Part shown: piece after piece, positions 34,020 through 43,012 of the stretch
How the letters are laid out: each line of letters begins with the position of its first letter
Numbering within the stretch: the stretch's first letter is position 1
Source: Bacteroidetes bacterium HGW-Bacteroidetes-10
GTDB taxonomy: Bacteria; Bacteroidota; Bacteroidia; Bacteroidales; UBA932
DNA: 64,000 nucleotides
Direction: 5' to 3'
Assembly (NCBI GenBank): GCA_002842695.1
Contig: PHDT01000004.1
Location: 56,410 to 120,409 of the forward strand
Notes under the pieces: model-generated
Seen by the model: the letters and a program-made list of their open reading frames with translations, nothing else
Database searches by the model: none
Told to the model about the DNA's origin: nothing
Translations under genes and position numbers: made by a program

Positions 34020-35102
34020 CTATTTAATCCAGTCACTTATTTGCAGTGGAGTCTTATTATTGTAGAACAGCGGCACTATTTGGTTAATTATGTCATGCCC
34101 GAATGAGCTGTTTGTAAAATAGACCAGGTGGCTTGCCGGACGGCCCTTTTGGGCTGGTACAATTATAAACAGAGCTTTGAAGTTGCCGTTATTGCCCCAG
34201 TGAAAAATAATGTTACCCAATTCAGGATGCTGTTCAATGCCCACTCCCAGTCCCCAGAATATATATTGATCACATGGTCTTTCATTGCCTAATTTATAAA
34301 CTGCATTAACCAGGGGGGTGAATTGCTCCCGGTGAGTTTTTTTATTCAGCCCTGTTCCTTTTGCAAGAGCTGTAAGGAATTTTGAATAATCGGCAGCTGT
34401 AGTTCTAAGCGAATAGGCAGAATTTGCTCTCGGAAATTTTCCTGGGCCTCTGTTTTCGCCTTTATCGTTATAACCAGATGCAGCCAGTGAATCATAACTG
34501 TTCTTCCAAAGATAGCTTGTGTTTGTCATCCTAAAAGGAATAAAAACATCTTCTTTGGCAATCTCTTCAAGCGACTTTCCTCTTATTTTTTCGACTGCCC
34601 TTTGTAACAGAGCATATGCCTCTCCGGAATAGCCGAAACAAGAGTCAGGACGGACCTTGAATTCTATCTGTGATGATGGCCACTCATCTGAATATGGAGA
34701 TGTCGCCCAGTTTGGCAATCCTGTTCTGTGCGACAAAACAATTCGGGCCGTAAGGAGTTTTGCCCAGGTCTTATTTGTAAATCTTTCTATGTCTGTGTAT
34801 TGAAATAATGGTTTATCAAGATCAATCTCACCCTTGTCGGCCATCTTTAAAACAATATATGCGAATACCGGTTTGCTGAGAGATGCTGCCTGAAATATCG
34901 TATTACATTTTGCAGACTCCTTTGCATACTCAAATTGTGCCGATTCAAATGAAATCGTCTTTTTTCCGGATTTGTATTCAACCTGAATGAGCGGAATTTT
35001 TGCTGATGCAGCAATTTCCCTGACTTTATCCTTATAGAAAGCTGTTGCATTCCCGGAGCCGGGAGACCCAAGTATTAATGCGGAAATAATTAGTGTAAGC
35101 AT
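34020..35102 (-). CDS. Secreted serine hydrolase, beta-lactamase family
   Basis: A 360-residue protein with a short N-terminal hydrophobic signal (residues 1-19). SLSK carries the nucleophile, YSG occupies the YxN position and HWGNNG the KTG/HxG position. DD-peptidase, esterase and beta-lactamase activities all remain possible. It is only distantly similar to the hydrolase at 17814-19130. ATG 35102 is the first usable start after an upstream stop and follows an exact -7 box. Confidence 0.82.
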   Translation of the reverse strand: MLTLIISALILGSPGSGNATAFYKDKVREIAASAKIPLIQVEYKSGKKTISFESAQFEYAKESAKCNTIFQAASLSKPVFAYIVLKMADKGEIDLDKPLFQYTDIERFTNKTWAKLLTARIVLSHRTGLPNWATSPYSDEWPSSQIEFKVRPDSCFGYSGEAYALLQRAVEKIRGKSLEEIAKEDVFIPFRMTNTSYLWKNSYDSLAASGYNDKGENRGPGKFPRANSAYSLRTTAADYSKFLTALAKGTGLNKKTHREQFTPLVNAVYKLGNERPCDQYIFWGLGVGIEQHPELGNIIFHWGNNGNFKALFIIVPAQKGRPASHLVYFTNSSFGHDIINQIVPLFYNNKTPLQISDWIK

Positions 35103-35128
35103 AGTATCTCAGTTATTTTTCATTATTA

Positions 35129-35136
35129 CAAAAGTA
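35129..35136 (-). promoter_or_regulatory. -7 box of the second serine hydrolase
   Basis: The minus strand reads TACTTTTG, an exact TAnnTTTG match, 26 bases before the ATG at 35102. Confidence 0.6.
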
Positions 35137-35195
35137 TCGAAAGAATTCATGTGGCCTGAGAGTAATTGTTGGGTCGGGTTGTCAGTAAGATGTTT

Positions 35196-35870
35196 CTATC
35201 CCCTGGCTGATATAATTTTAAGTGTTTCCGGCTGGAGAATTACAAGGTTCCGGCCGGAAACATTTATTATTTTATCTCGGTGAAATTCTGAAAGAGTATT
35301 GATTATGCTCTCTTTTGAATAGCCCAGTGCAGCTGCCATTTCGTCTCTGGTAAAAGGTACCTGAAACGAGTTTGACGCATATACTCTTGAAAGACTCAGC
35401 AAGAGAGTAGACAGAGCCCCGTTTACATTTTTATGACTAAGTGAAATTAAGGTGTGAACCACGCCGTTTGTGAGTTCAGACATAAGCTTAACTATATAAA
35501 CGGCGAATTTCCCGTTTTCTTTTATGGAGTTCTCAAAAACCTCCCTGTCTATTATGCGGACGGTGGCATTAGTTATGGCAATGGCAGAAAATTCAAGCCT
35601 CTTCTGAACAAACGAACACATAAGCCCTATAAAATCTCCGTTAGTGGCAAAGCTGAAAGTAGTGTCCTTGTCTGCCTCCATGAAGTTAAGTTTTGCCATT
35701 CCCTCTTCAAGAAACATAATCTGAGAGGCAAGTGTTCCCTGTTTGATTATGGTTTCGCCTCTTCTAAATTTTAAGATTGTTGAGGAGCTAATTAGTGCCT
35801 CTTTTTGATCCGGGGTCAGTTGTTCCATCCATGAGTTTGCTCCTCTTAATTCCTGTTTGGTAAGTTCCAT
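35196..35870 (-). CDS. Crp/Fnr-family transcription regulator
   Basis: A 224-residue regulator with an N-terminal cyclic-nucleotide-binding-like domain (residues about 20-115, FRRGETIIKQGTLASQIMFL) and a C-terminal Crp-type HTH (about 150-215, TRDEMAAALGYSKESIINTL). The N-terminal cysteine group of oxygen-sensing FNR is absent, so it does not bind an FNR-type [4Fe-4S] cluster. It is divergent from the osmC-like gene across a 129-base gap and may regulate it. Confidence 0.88.
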   Translation of the reverse strand: MELTKQELRGANSWMEQLTPDQKEALISSSTILKFRRGETIIKQGTLASQIMFLEEGMAKLNFMEADKDTTFSFATNGDFIGLMCSFVQKRLEFSAIAITNATVRIIDREVFENSIKENGKFAVYIVKLMSELTNGVVHTLISLSHKNVNGALSTLLLSLSRVYASNSFQVPFTRDEMAAALGYSKESIINTLSEFHRDKIINVSGRNLVILQPETLKIISARG

Positions 35871-35958
35871 ATTCCCCTTTTTATATTTAATGCAATTTTA
35901 CATCTTTTTATATTAAAAATTGCCTTGTCATATATTAGGTTGAACAATTATTCTGCCA

Positions 35959-35966
35959 TACTTTTG
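35959..35966 (+). promoter_or_regulatory. -7 box of the OsmC-like gene
   Basis: TACTTTTG, an exact TAnnTTTG match 33 bases before the ATG at 36000. Confidence 0.6.
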
Positions 35967-35999
35967 TTAAAGATTAAAACTTTTTAATTACAAATCATT

Positions 36000-36440
36000 A
36001 TGGCGGATATAAAATTCAGAGTAAAAGCTCATGGCGAAAATGCTACAAAAACTATTGTTAAGGCCAGGCACTTCGAAATCGTAATCGACGAACCGGCAGA
36101 TCTTGGCGGTGCAGATGCAGGTCCCAATCCTGTGGAGTATGTTCTCGCCGCTTTCGCGGGATGTTTGAATGTTATGGCTCATGTTGTGGCCAAAGAGATG
36201 AATTTCGAACTCAGAGGTGTTGAGATTGATCTTAGTGGTGATTTAAATCCTGCCAGGCTGTTTGGGTTAAGCTACGATGATCGTGCAGGTTACAAGCAAA
36301 TAGTTGTACGCATCAAGCCAGATTGCGACGCAGACGAAGCAACTCTTGCAAAATGGGCAGAGGCAATTGAAAATCGTTGTCCTGTAAGCGATAATCTCCA
36401 GCACCCTACACCTGTAAAAATTGAGGTCAGAAAAAAATAA
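36000..36440 (+). CDS. OsmC-family peroxiredoxin-like protein
   Basis: A 146-residue OsmC/Ohr fold protein. The two reactive cysteines of the family are Cys55 in AAFAGCLN and Cys127 in ENRCPVSD. The family reduces organic hydroperoxides with thiol donors; this member is of the OsmC/YhfA-like type, so peroxide detoxification is probable but not shown. It is divergent from the Crp/Fnr gene. Confidence 0.88.
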   Translation: MADIKFRVKAHGENATKTIVKARHFEIVIDEPADLGGADAGPNPVEYVLAAFAGCLNVMAHVVAKEMNFELRGVEIDLSGDLNPARLFGLSYDDRAGYKQIVVRIKPDCDADEATLAKWAEAIENRCPVSDNLQHPTPVKIEVRKK

Positions 36441-36460
36441 CATCCAGGCCTGAACGATAT

Positions 36461-36468
36461 TACATTTG
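36461..36468 (+). promoter_or_regulatory. -7 box of the cation transporter gene
   Basis: TACATTTG, an exact TAnnTTTG match 15 bases before the ATG at 36484, separating this gene's transcription from osmC. Confidence 0.6.
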
Positions 36469-36483
36469 TAAAAATATGTAAAA

Positions 36484-37278
36484 ATGTTCAGGACAGTTTA
36501 TAAAATTCGCAAAATGGATTGCCCGTCAGAAGAACATGTGATTCGCATGAAACTTGACGGGCTTCGTTATATCCAAAATCTTGAGTTTAACTTTGAACTA
36601 AGAGAACTTACTGTTTATCATGAGGGAAAGCCAGATGAGATTACGTCAAGTCTGAATGATCTTGAGTTCGGGTCACAATTTCTCTCTTCTGCTGAGACAA
36701 CTCAATCTGTAGACAGGCCAGATGAGAGAGCAGAGAGAGTACTTCTTTGGCAGGTCCTGATAATTAATCTTTTCTTTTTTTGTCTTGAGATAATAGCAGG
36801 AATTTTTGGGAACTCATTGGGTCTTATTGCAGACAGTCTGGATATGCTGGCGGATGCTTTTGTATACGGCCTTGCTCTTTTTGCAGTAGGTGGTGCGTTA
36901 TTACTGAAAAAGAGAGTAGCAAGAGTGAGCGGATATTTTCAGTTGTTTCTTGCTTTAATTGGTCTCTCAGAGGTGATCAGAAGGTTTGCAGGATTTGAAC
37001 AGTTACCAGTTTTTTCGGTAATGATTATTGTCTCTCTGCTTGCACTAGCCGGTAATGCTGTATCTCTCTACCTTCTTCAGAAAAGCAAAAGCAGGGAGGC
37101 ACATCTTCAGGCCAGCATGATATTTACTTCAAATGATGTTATTGTTAATCTGGGGGTAATTCTGGCAGGGGTAATGGTTTATATAACAAATTCAAGATAT
37201 CCGGATCTGATTGTGGGTGTGGTGGTATTCATAATTGTTGCCAAAGGTGCATTCAAGATTTTGAAACTATCAAAATAA
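36484..37278 (+). CDS. HMA-CDF fusion cation efflux transporter
   Basis: A 264-residue protein. Residues about 1-70 resemble a ferredoxin-like HMA metal-binding domain with a single Cys (KMDCPSEEHV). Residues about 85-262 are a cation-diffusion-facilitator membrane domain of six helices. Metal-site acidic residues are visible in ADSLDMLADAF and SNDVIVNLG. The large C-terminal cytoplasmic domain of typical CDF proteins is missing, apparently replaced by the N-terminal domain. It probably exports a divalent metal; the metal is unknown. Confidence 0.83.
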   Translation: MFRTVYKIRKMDCPSEEHVIRMKLDGLRYIQNLEFNFELRELTVYHEGKPDEITSSLNDLEFGSQFLSSAETTQSVDRPDERAERVLLWQVLIINLFFFCLEIIAGIFGNSLGLIADSLDMLADAFVYGLALFAVGGALLLKKRVARVSGYFQLFLALIGLSEVIRRFAGFEQLPVFSVMIIVSLLALAGNAVSLYLLQKSKSREAHLQASMIFTSNDVIVNLGVILAGVMVYITNSRYPDLIVGVVVFIIVAKGAFKILKLSK

Positions 37279-37566
37279 TTGATTCTTAATCTGTCATCTC
37301 TCTTCAATTTTGTAACGTTAACACCATATGGCTATGTCCGTCTTGACCTGCGTGAGAGGGGAGGTGAGAGGAGAACCATCCCATACTTTTCTTTAAAAGC
37401 AGGCTATCTCTTCTATTTTGAAGATATGGATGCAGACACAGCAGGTATACATATTGAGCCATCTTTTGGTCTCTCCTTTAAGTCAAGAAAGAGAGCAACT
37501 TCGTGGGCTGTGTTCATAACTGCTGAAGGTCTCCATCCAAAGGCAGGAGTTGCATATGAGTTTTGA
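37279..37566 (+). pseudogene. Possible remnant of an outer-membrane barrel protein
   Basis: A 95-residue frame starting at a TTG directly after the transporter stop. It has no signal peptide. Alternating strands such as YFSLKAGYLFYFE and SWAVFITAEGLHPKAGVAYEF, ending in Phe, look like the last strands of an outer-membrane barrel. The upstream part is missing, so I read it as a 5'-truncated remnant. A real small gene cannot be excluded; no promoter of its own was seen. Confidence 0.4.
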
Positions 37567-37591
37567 AAATGCACACTTTTGCAATAATTGC

Positions 37592-37599
37592 TATCTTTG
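37592..37599 (+). promoter_or_regulatory. -7 box of the aminopeptidase gene
   Basis: TATCTTTG, an exact TAnnTTTG match 30 bases before the ATG at 37630. Confidence 0.6.
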
Positions 37600-37629
37600 A
37601 CAAACAACCCAACTTAACCTAACTCAGTT

Positions 37630-38781
37630 ATGAAACTTCTGTTTACACTTTCGGTTTCTCTTCTTTTTTCAGTGTCAGTTTTCGCTCAGGAGAAGAGCGC
37701 ATCAGATTCGCCCTATATTTTTAGCGAAATTATCAGACTTCCCGCAACTCCTGTGAAAAATCAGGCTGTAACCGGAACCTGCTGGTCATTTGCAACCACA
37801 TCATTCCTGGAATCTGAATTGCTAAGAATGGGAAAAGGCGAGTTCGACCTTTCCGAAATGCATACCGTAAGATATAATTACATTAACAGAATCAATGACA
37901 ACTACCTTAGAGGCGGTAAGGGAAATCTTACCGAAGGCAGTCTGTCTCATATGCTGCTTAATATTGTAAAGAGCCACGGAATGATGCCGGAATCTGTTTA
38001 CAGCGGGATTAATTACAATTCAGAGAGTCATAATCATACCGAGCTGAACAGTTTTGTCAATGCTGTTGCAAATGTGGCTGTTGCCCAGAAGCGGAGGAGC
38101 CCGGAATACGAAAAGCTCTTAAACAGTTTGCTTGACATATATCTTGGAGTTGTGCCAAGGGAGTTTGACTTTAAAGGGAAAAAATATACGCCTGTTACAT
38201 TTTTTGAGAGCCTGGGAATAAACACGGATGATTATGTTGAGATAACCAGTTTTACTCACAAACCTTTCTATTCTCAGTTTGTTCTCGACATTCCTGATAA
38301 CTGGGATGCAGGAAGATTCTACAATGTCCCTCTTGATGAACTGATGCAGATTATTGATTACTCTCTGAAGAACAATTTTACAGTTTGCTGGGATGGCGAT
38401 ATGAGTGAAAACAGCTATTCAGATATGATGGGTGTTGCTGTTATGGCAACAGCCGCAGAGATGGCAACGGAGCCACGTCAGAAATTATCGTTTAAGAGAT
38501 TCTACAAAGAAGATGAGGTTACTCAGGAGAGCCGTCAGAGGGATTTTGAGAATTTCACTACTACAGATGATCACCTGATGCATTTAATAGGAACGGCAAA
38601 GGATTCAAACGGAATTATATACTATACCGTAAAAAATTCATGGAAGCCTGAGATTAACAGATTTGGCGGGTACAACTATCTGTCGGAAAATTATGTTAAA
38701 GCTAAGAGTGTAGGTATTCTGGTACATAAAAGAGCCATCCCGGAAGATATCAGAAAAAAGTTAAACATTACCGTCCGCTGA
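37630..38781 (+). CDS. Secreted C1-family cysteine aminopeptidase (PepC/bleomycin hydrolase type)
   Basis: A 383-residue papain-fold peptidase with a signal peptide (residues 1-19, ending SVFA). The catalytic cysteine is Cys51 in GTCWSFA, the histidine is probably His315 in DDHLMH, and the asparagine is Asn336 in KNSW. The length is shorter than the cytosolic PepC of ~450 residues, and the signal places this enzyme in the periplasm or on the surface. It would trim peptides for a peptide-fermenting cell. Its end overlaps the convergent STN gene by 14 bases. Confidence 0.9.
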   Translation: MKLLFTLSVSLLFSVSVFAQEKSASDSPYIFSEIIRLPATPVKNQAVTGTCWSFATTSFLESELLRMGKGEFDLSEMHTVRYNYINRINDNYLRGGKGNLTEGSLSHMLLNIVKSHGMMPESVYSGINYNSESHNHTELNSFVNAVANVAVAQKRRSPEYEKLLNSLLDIYLGVVPREFDFKGKKYTPVTFFESLGINTDDYVEITSFTHKPFYSQFVLDIPDNWDAGRFYNVPLDELMQIIDYSLKNNFTVCWDGDMSENSYSDMMGVAVMATAAEMATEPRQKLSFKRFYKEDEVTQESRQRDFENFTTTDDHLMHLIGTAKDSNGIIYYTVKNSWKPEINRFGGYNYLSENYVKAKSVGILVHKRAIPEDIRKKLNITVR

Positions 38782-40306
38782 AGTTGTAACTGTTTACAAG
38801 ATCGCGCAGCTCCCTTTCAGGTAAAATTACATTGAAACTTCTCCAGAAATGAGGGTCGTATTCAAATGATGTCTGTGAAAAGATGTCTCTTGTGGCAAAT
38901 CTCTCATCTGAAGGAAACTTCCTGACATTCTCAGTCTCAACTTTACAGTTGACCATCTCAAACCAGGCATGCAATTCTGAAGCGAAGAGTCTTCCGCTTT
39001 TCTTTACCCTAAAAGTTAAATCACCTCTTACATGGTTGATAAAATACATACCGCCGGTATTTCGGTATGAGACTTCGTACACTACTTGAATTGGTGTTAC
39101 TGAGTGGCTTCTGCTCCTTTTCACAATCAAATTTTCTGCGCTTTTTCTGATATGGTCCGGGTGTATTTCGAATTTTGCCTTAAGAAGGGCAAGGTTATCT
39201 GCATCTACATACAATTCCCCTTTAAACAGGGGCTCCAAAACCAGCTCATTCTGCTCGAATGAGAATACATAGACTCGCCTGCCGTCAATTTCAGTTATAT
39301 CTGAATGAGTGAAATTATACTGGTTCATGCTTTCAGGAGTGAGGAAATCTGTGGGATTCTTAACAACATCAAGCAAAAGGGAGGCGTTAACACTGGAACG
39401 GATTCTTGCAACAAGAGTATCTTCCTGGTCAATGTTTGTCATCCTGCGCATTTTAAGAAGCTTTACCTGCTCACTGTTTGAACTTGCAAGAACACCTGTC
39501 TTGTATATCTTCATCACAGCTTCACTAAGGCAGAGGTTGTTTTTGTACTCCACACCCTCACGGTAGAAAGCAGTAATATATGAAGGATCTGCCGGGTAGT
39601 TCTGGACCTTTTTTCTCAGCATCTCCTTTATGGTTGAGACTGGGTCCACAGCGCGTACAATTACCTCCTGCAACGGGATAATTTTCTGCTCCATGAAAAT
39701 TGTTACACTCCCAGATGTAATAAGTGAGGCCGTCACCTCCCGGCTTTCGTAACCTATATGAGAAAAGCGGATAGTCGAATTCTGCAGAGAATCGGGAAGA
39801 ATAAGCCTGAATGCTCCCTCCTGATTGGTTACAATTCCAATAGGCAGCCCGGGTATATTAACAGATCCAAATACTACAGGCTCTTCACTTATTCTGTCTA
39901 TAAGTGTTCCTTCAATTGCAAAAAACTTCTCTTTCGAGAGTGTGTCGGCAGAAGGAATAATCTCAATCTCTTTTTCAAGCTGAGGGGCGTAGATAAGGGC
40001 ATGTTTTCCAGTAACCCGAATCTTCAGGTTTTCGTTACCGGATATCTTTCTTATTACTTCAGTAAGTGAGTATTCACCGGCAGGAAGTTTTATGCTTTTT
40101 TCGTTGTCAATTATCTGACTGTCATAAATAAACATAAGTCCGGTTGCAGAAGAGACCTTGCCCAGAACAGTATAGACAGTTCCACGGCTTCTCTCAATTG
40201 AGAATTTTATATCTTCCGCAGAATTTTGAGCTGCAAGCGGAAATGAAAAAAACGCAACAATAAAAATTGCTGCAATTCTCATAAAGAGGCGGCTTGCATT
40301 TCTCAT
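38768..40306 (-). CDS. STN and carboxypeptidase-like domain protein without a barrel
   Basis: A 512-residue exported protein. The signal peptide ends near residue 26 (LAAQ). An STN-like domain spans about 33-112, and a carboxypeptidase-regulatory-like domain about 128-210 (IEGTLIDRISEEPVVFGSVN). The remaining ~300 residues form a domain shared with the protein at 41753-43012 (FYREG, DIVKNP, GELYVDADNLALLKAKFEI). It lacks a TonB plug and barrel, so it looks like a signalling input without import. It is the third gene after sigma and FecR, spaced 17 bases from fecR. The shared domain is not one I can name. Confidence 0.75.
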   Translation of the reverse strand: MRNASRLFMRIAAIFIVAFFSFPLAAQNSAEDIKFSIERSRGTVYTVLGKVSSATGLMFIYDSQIIDNEKSIKLPAGEYSLTEVIRKISGNENLKIRVTGKHALIYAPQLEKEIEIIPSADTLSKEKFFAIEGTLIDRISEEPVVFGSVNIPGLPIGIVTNQEGAFRLILPDSLQNSTIRFSHIGYESREVTASLITSGSVTIFMEQKIIPLQEVIVRAVDPVSTIKEMLRKKVQNYPADPSYITAFYREGVEYKNNLCLSEAVMKIYKTGVLASSNSEQVKLLKMRRMTNIDQEDTLVARIRSSVNASLLLDVVKNPTDFLTPESMNQYNFTHSDITEIDGRRVYVFSFEQNELVLEPLFKGELYVDADNLALLKAKFEIHPDHIRKSAENLIVKRSRSHSVTPIQVVYEVSYRNTGGMYFINHVRGDLTFRVKKSGRLFASELHAWFEMVNCKVETENVRKFPSDERFATRDIFSQTSFEYDPHFWRSFNVILPERELRDLVNSYNFSGR

Positions 40307-40323
40307 CGTTCCGGAATTAAAGG

Positions 40324-41160
40324 TTATTCGTGAATCTTAACCACTCCGCCAGTTGTTGAGTATTTGAGGCCCAGGGCAGAACATATCAGTTCTACAAGAG
40401 AGTCGGGAGTCTCTTTTGCAAAAGTAGCGGTAAGTCTTCTCTCAGATATTGCCGGGTCAATTTCCAGCTTAAGAGAGCCAAAGTTTCTGTTTATTACACC
40501 TGCCAGATCATACAATTTCTCGTCCTTGAAGTGAATCCGGTTCATATATGACTGAAAGTGATCAAGGTCAGATGTGTGTACTTTGCCAAGTTTGCCTTCC
40601 GATACAAAAGCCGATTCGCCGGCCTTTATAATCAGGCTCTCTCCAGATTCTCTGAGCGTCATTTTAACACTGCCTGTCCTTACTGTAAGTGATGGCTGAT
40701 TCACTTTGCCACCCTTAATGTCAAAAGAGGTTCCCAAAACTTCGTAAACAGCTTTTTGTGTCTCAATTACAAAAGGTCTCTCAATATTTTTGGCAACTTC
40801 AAAGAATGCATCCCCTTCGAGGTATACTTCGCGTTTGTTTTTTCTGAAATGCTCTGGATGCGACAATTTTGTATTGCCGGCCAGATAAACTATTGAGCCG
40901 TCTTCAAGAGTAGCCATAAAAGATGAGGAACTTTCACTGTTGGCCAGAATGAGCATTTGAGAATCATTTCCCATACCCCTGATCAAAAACAGGGATGCAG
41001 TAATGATAAGAGCAAAGCCGGCAGCCCATGCTACCAATGCGGGGCGAAATGTAAACCGCACCTCTTTAGGGCTCTCTTCGATCAGGCCGTCGCTTTCCAG
41101 CCTGGCGTGCAGCTTATCCCATGCCTTGTCTGTTCTGTTATTTATCTCTTTTGAGTTCAT
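40324..41160 (-). CDS. FecR-family anti-sigma factor
   Basis: A 278-residue protein with a cytoplasmic N-terminus of about 45 residues, a membrane helix near 48-66 (LVAWAAGFALIITASLFLI), a FecR domain (about 80-185, SFMATLEDGSIVYLAGNTKL) and a DUF4974 domain at the end. It overlaps the sigma gene by 4 bases and would sequester that sigma factor. Its periplasmic partner is probably the STN protein just downstream. Confidence 0.9.
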   Translation of the reverse strand: MNSKEINNRTDKAWDKLHARLESDGLIEESPKEVRFTFRPALVAWAAGFALIITASLFLIRGMGNDSQMLILANSESSSSFMATLEDGSIVYLAGNTKLSHPEHFRKNKREVYLEGDAFFEVAKNIERPFVIETQKAVYEVLGTSFDIKGGKVNQPSLTVRTGSVKMTLRESGESLIIKAGESAFVSEGKLGKVHTSDLDHFQSYMNRIHFKDEKLYDLAGVINRNFGSLKLEIDPAISERRLTATFAKETPDSLVELICSALGLKYSTTGGVVKIHE

Positions 41161-41699
41161 TGTATGCTTATATGAAATTCTACTTCTTTTTTAAGAGCCT
41201 TCAGAGCCTTTGTCATCTCTGCCTCAATTGTCTTTACTGATAGAGAGAGTAACTGAGCTATCTCTTCATATTTCTTGCTTTCAAACCGGTGCATCCTGAA
41301 TATCTTCATTCTTCTCTCCGGCATCTTGTTCATTGTTCTGGCAATTATCTCTTCAAGTTCCCGGTACTCCATCCCCTGCTGTGCATCACTGCTTGTCTGA
41401 TTCGAATCCATTGCAGAGATATATGTTTCGTCAAGTTTACGCCTTCTGCAGTATAAAAGCGATCTGTTTCTTACTGCACTATACAAATAACCTTTAAGAG
41501 TTCGCGTTATCTGTATCTTCTCCCTGTCTCTCCAAAGTATATAAAACAGATCCTGGATAATCTCCTCTGCTATGTCACTCCTGCCCGTTATACCGGCAGA
41601 AAAGTATAGAAGAGGGGAATAGTAGTGACGGAACACTGTCTCGAAACTTTTAATATCCCCCTCTTTTATCTTAATCAGCAGAAGCAGATCGTTAAGCAT
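41157..41699 (-). CDS. ECF-type RNA polymerase sigma factor
   Basis: A 180-residue sigma factor. Region 2 lies near residues 20-90 (DIAEEIIQDLFYILWRDR) and region 4 near 112-170 with the HTH YEEIAQLLSLSVKTIEAEM. It resembles the FecI-like factors of Bacteroidetes SusCD and TonB loci. It begins the sigma-FecR-STN operon on the minus strand. The promoter found is housekeeping-type, and I did not find the two-block motif of the other sigma locus here. Confidence 0.9.
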   Translation of the reverse strand: MLNDLLLLIKIKEGDIKSFETVFRHYYSPLLYFSAGITGRSDIAEEIIQDLFYILWRDREKIQITRTLKGYLYSAVRNRSLLYCRRRKLDETYISAMDSNQTSSDAQQGMEYRELEEIIARTMNKMPERRMKIFRMHRFESKKYEEIAQLLSLSVKTIEAEMTKALKALKKEVEFHISIQ

Positions 41700-41725
41700 A
41701 ATTTGTATTTACCTGAAATCTATTT

Positions 41726-41733
41726 CAAAGATA
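41726..41733 (-). promoter_or_regulatory. -7 box of the second sigma operon
   Basis: The minus strand reads TATCTTTG, an exact TAnnTTTG match 26 bases before the ATG at 41699. Confidence 0.6.
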
Positions 41734-41752
41734 CTAAATTGATGTCCGGTTA

Positions 41753-43012
41753 TTACCTCTTTTCATCTTTTCTGAGTCTGTTTACGGCAGATTCAAGTGA
41801 CTCTTCAGGCTCAATGATGTTGTAATCTTCCCAGAAATTTATGTCATAGAAGTTCACTACTTTGTCAGATAGTGCCTGGTTATCGTTGAAGGCTAGTTTG
41901 TTAGGAATTCGCTTAGCCTTTGCGTCACTTGTCCCGGTTATTACAGTCTCAGATACGATTGTGTAGTTTGTAGAGAAGAGTCTCTTTTTCCAGTCGCACT
42001 TGAACTGAACTTCGCTTCTTATGTAATTCAGGTGTGTCAGACCGTCTCTCTGTTTATAATTCACCAGAAAGGAGATTTGTTCGGGTTTGAAATGCATTCC
42101 GTAAGGCTTCTTCTTAAGAATTGCCTGAGTTGCCTTGTTTCTGTCGCTCATACTTAGGCTGAACTCTGCTCTTGAAAACGAAAGGGTCTCTTTGTCAATG
42201 AAAAGCTTTCCGTTATAGAGAGCGTATGGCATAATTACCTGAGGTTTGAAGCTAATTACATAGTGTGCGCGGTCGCCAATCATAACTCCCTCTTCAAATG
42301 TATACTTGTAATGATTTAATGTTTCAAGATTCAGTATAAGGTCCGGATTCTTAACAATGTCAATGTAAATTGAAAGATTTGGGCCTCCAAGTAACTTAAC
42401 CATAAGGGTGTCTTCAGCTTTTGGGCTTACAAGCTTTCTTCCTTTGTAAATCTGAACCTGATCCCTGTCTACACCTTCATTATAAGGAGTTTTGTAAAGA
42501 TCTACAATAGCTTCAGAAACATTGATATAGCTTCGTCTCTTTTTAACAGTCTCTCTGTAGAATCCGGTGAGCATGTTACTCTCTTTACTGTAATTATCTG
42601 CAATCTGAGCAACCGCTTTTTCTACAATTACAGAAGGATCTACAGCCACAATTGTGATTTCGTCAAGAAGACTGGGCTTCTGCTGAAGAAATACAGTAAC
42701 ATCATTTGCCTCTTTACCATTTACAGGTACCAGAACAGTCCCATAACCCAGGTGAGATACTTCAAGATTTTTGGCATTTAGTTCGTCCTTGATTTTAACG
42801 GAGAACTCTCCGTTTGAATTAGCAATGGTTCCAATGTTTGAACCATGAATAGATACAACGGCATATTCGAGTCTCTTCTGGCTGGATTTGTCTTTTACTA
42901 TACCTCTGACAGTATAGAATCCTTTTTCTGACTGAGACCATGCCTGGCTTGACAATGTCATGATAATCAGCATTATCGTAAAGCCCATGATTTGTTTGAC
43001 AATTGTTTTCAT
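41753..43012 (-). CDS. Exported carboxypeptidase-like domain protein, paralogue of the STN protein
   Basis: About 419 residues. The signal peptide (MKTIVKQIMGF... ending WSQ) is followed by a carboxypeptidase-regulatory-like domain (about 32-115, VRGIVKDKSSQKRLEYAVVS). The rest, about 300 residues, is shared with the 38768-40306 protein (TGFYRETVK, DIVKNPD, NGKLFIDKETLSFSRAEFSL). It has no STN domain. I chose ATG 43012 because it gives a standard signal peptide; ATGs at 43018 and 43063 are alternatives. The function is unknown. Confidence 0.75.
   Translation of the reverse strand: MKTIVKQIMGFTIMLIIMTLSSQAWSQSEKGFYTVRGIVKDKSSQKRLEYAVVSIHGSNIGTIANSNGEFSVKIKDELNAKNLEVSHLGYGTVLVPVNGKEANDVTVFLQQKPSLLDEITIVAVDPSVIVEKAVAQIADNYSKESNMLTGFYRETVKKRRSYINVSEAIVDLYKTPYNEGVDRDQVQIYKGRKLVSPKAEDTLMVKLLGGPNLSIYIDIVKNPDLILNLETLNHYKYTFEEGVMIGDRAHYVISFKPQVIMPYALYNGKLFIDKETLSFSRAEFSLSMSDRNKATQAILKKKPYGMHFKPEQISFLVNYKQRDGLTHLNYIRSEVQFKCDWKKRLFSTNYTIVSETVITGTSDAKAKRIPNKLAFNDNQALSDKVVNFYDINFWEDYNIIEPEESLESAVNRLRKDEKR

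Noticed and set aside
33794-34036. Small proteins on both strands of the post-tRNA block
   Set aside because: Their repeated peptides (such as the WKHC-containing ones) come from the DNA repeats, and the frames overlap the tRNA terminator.
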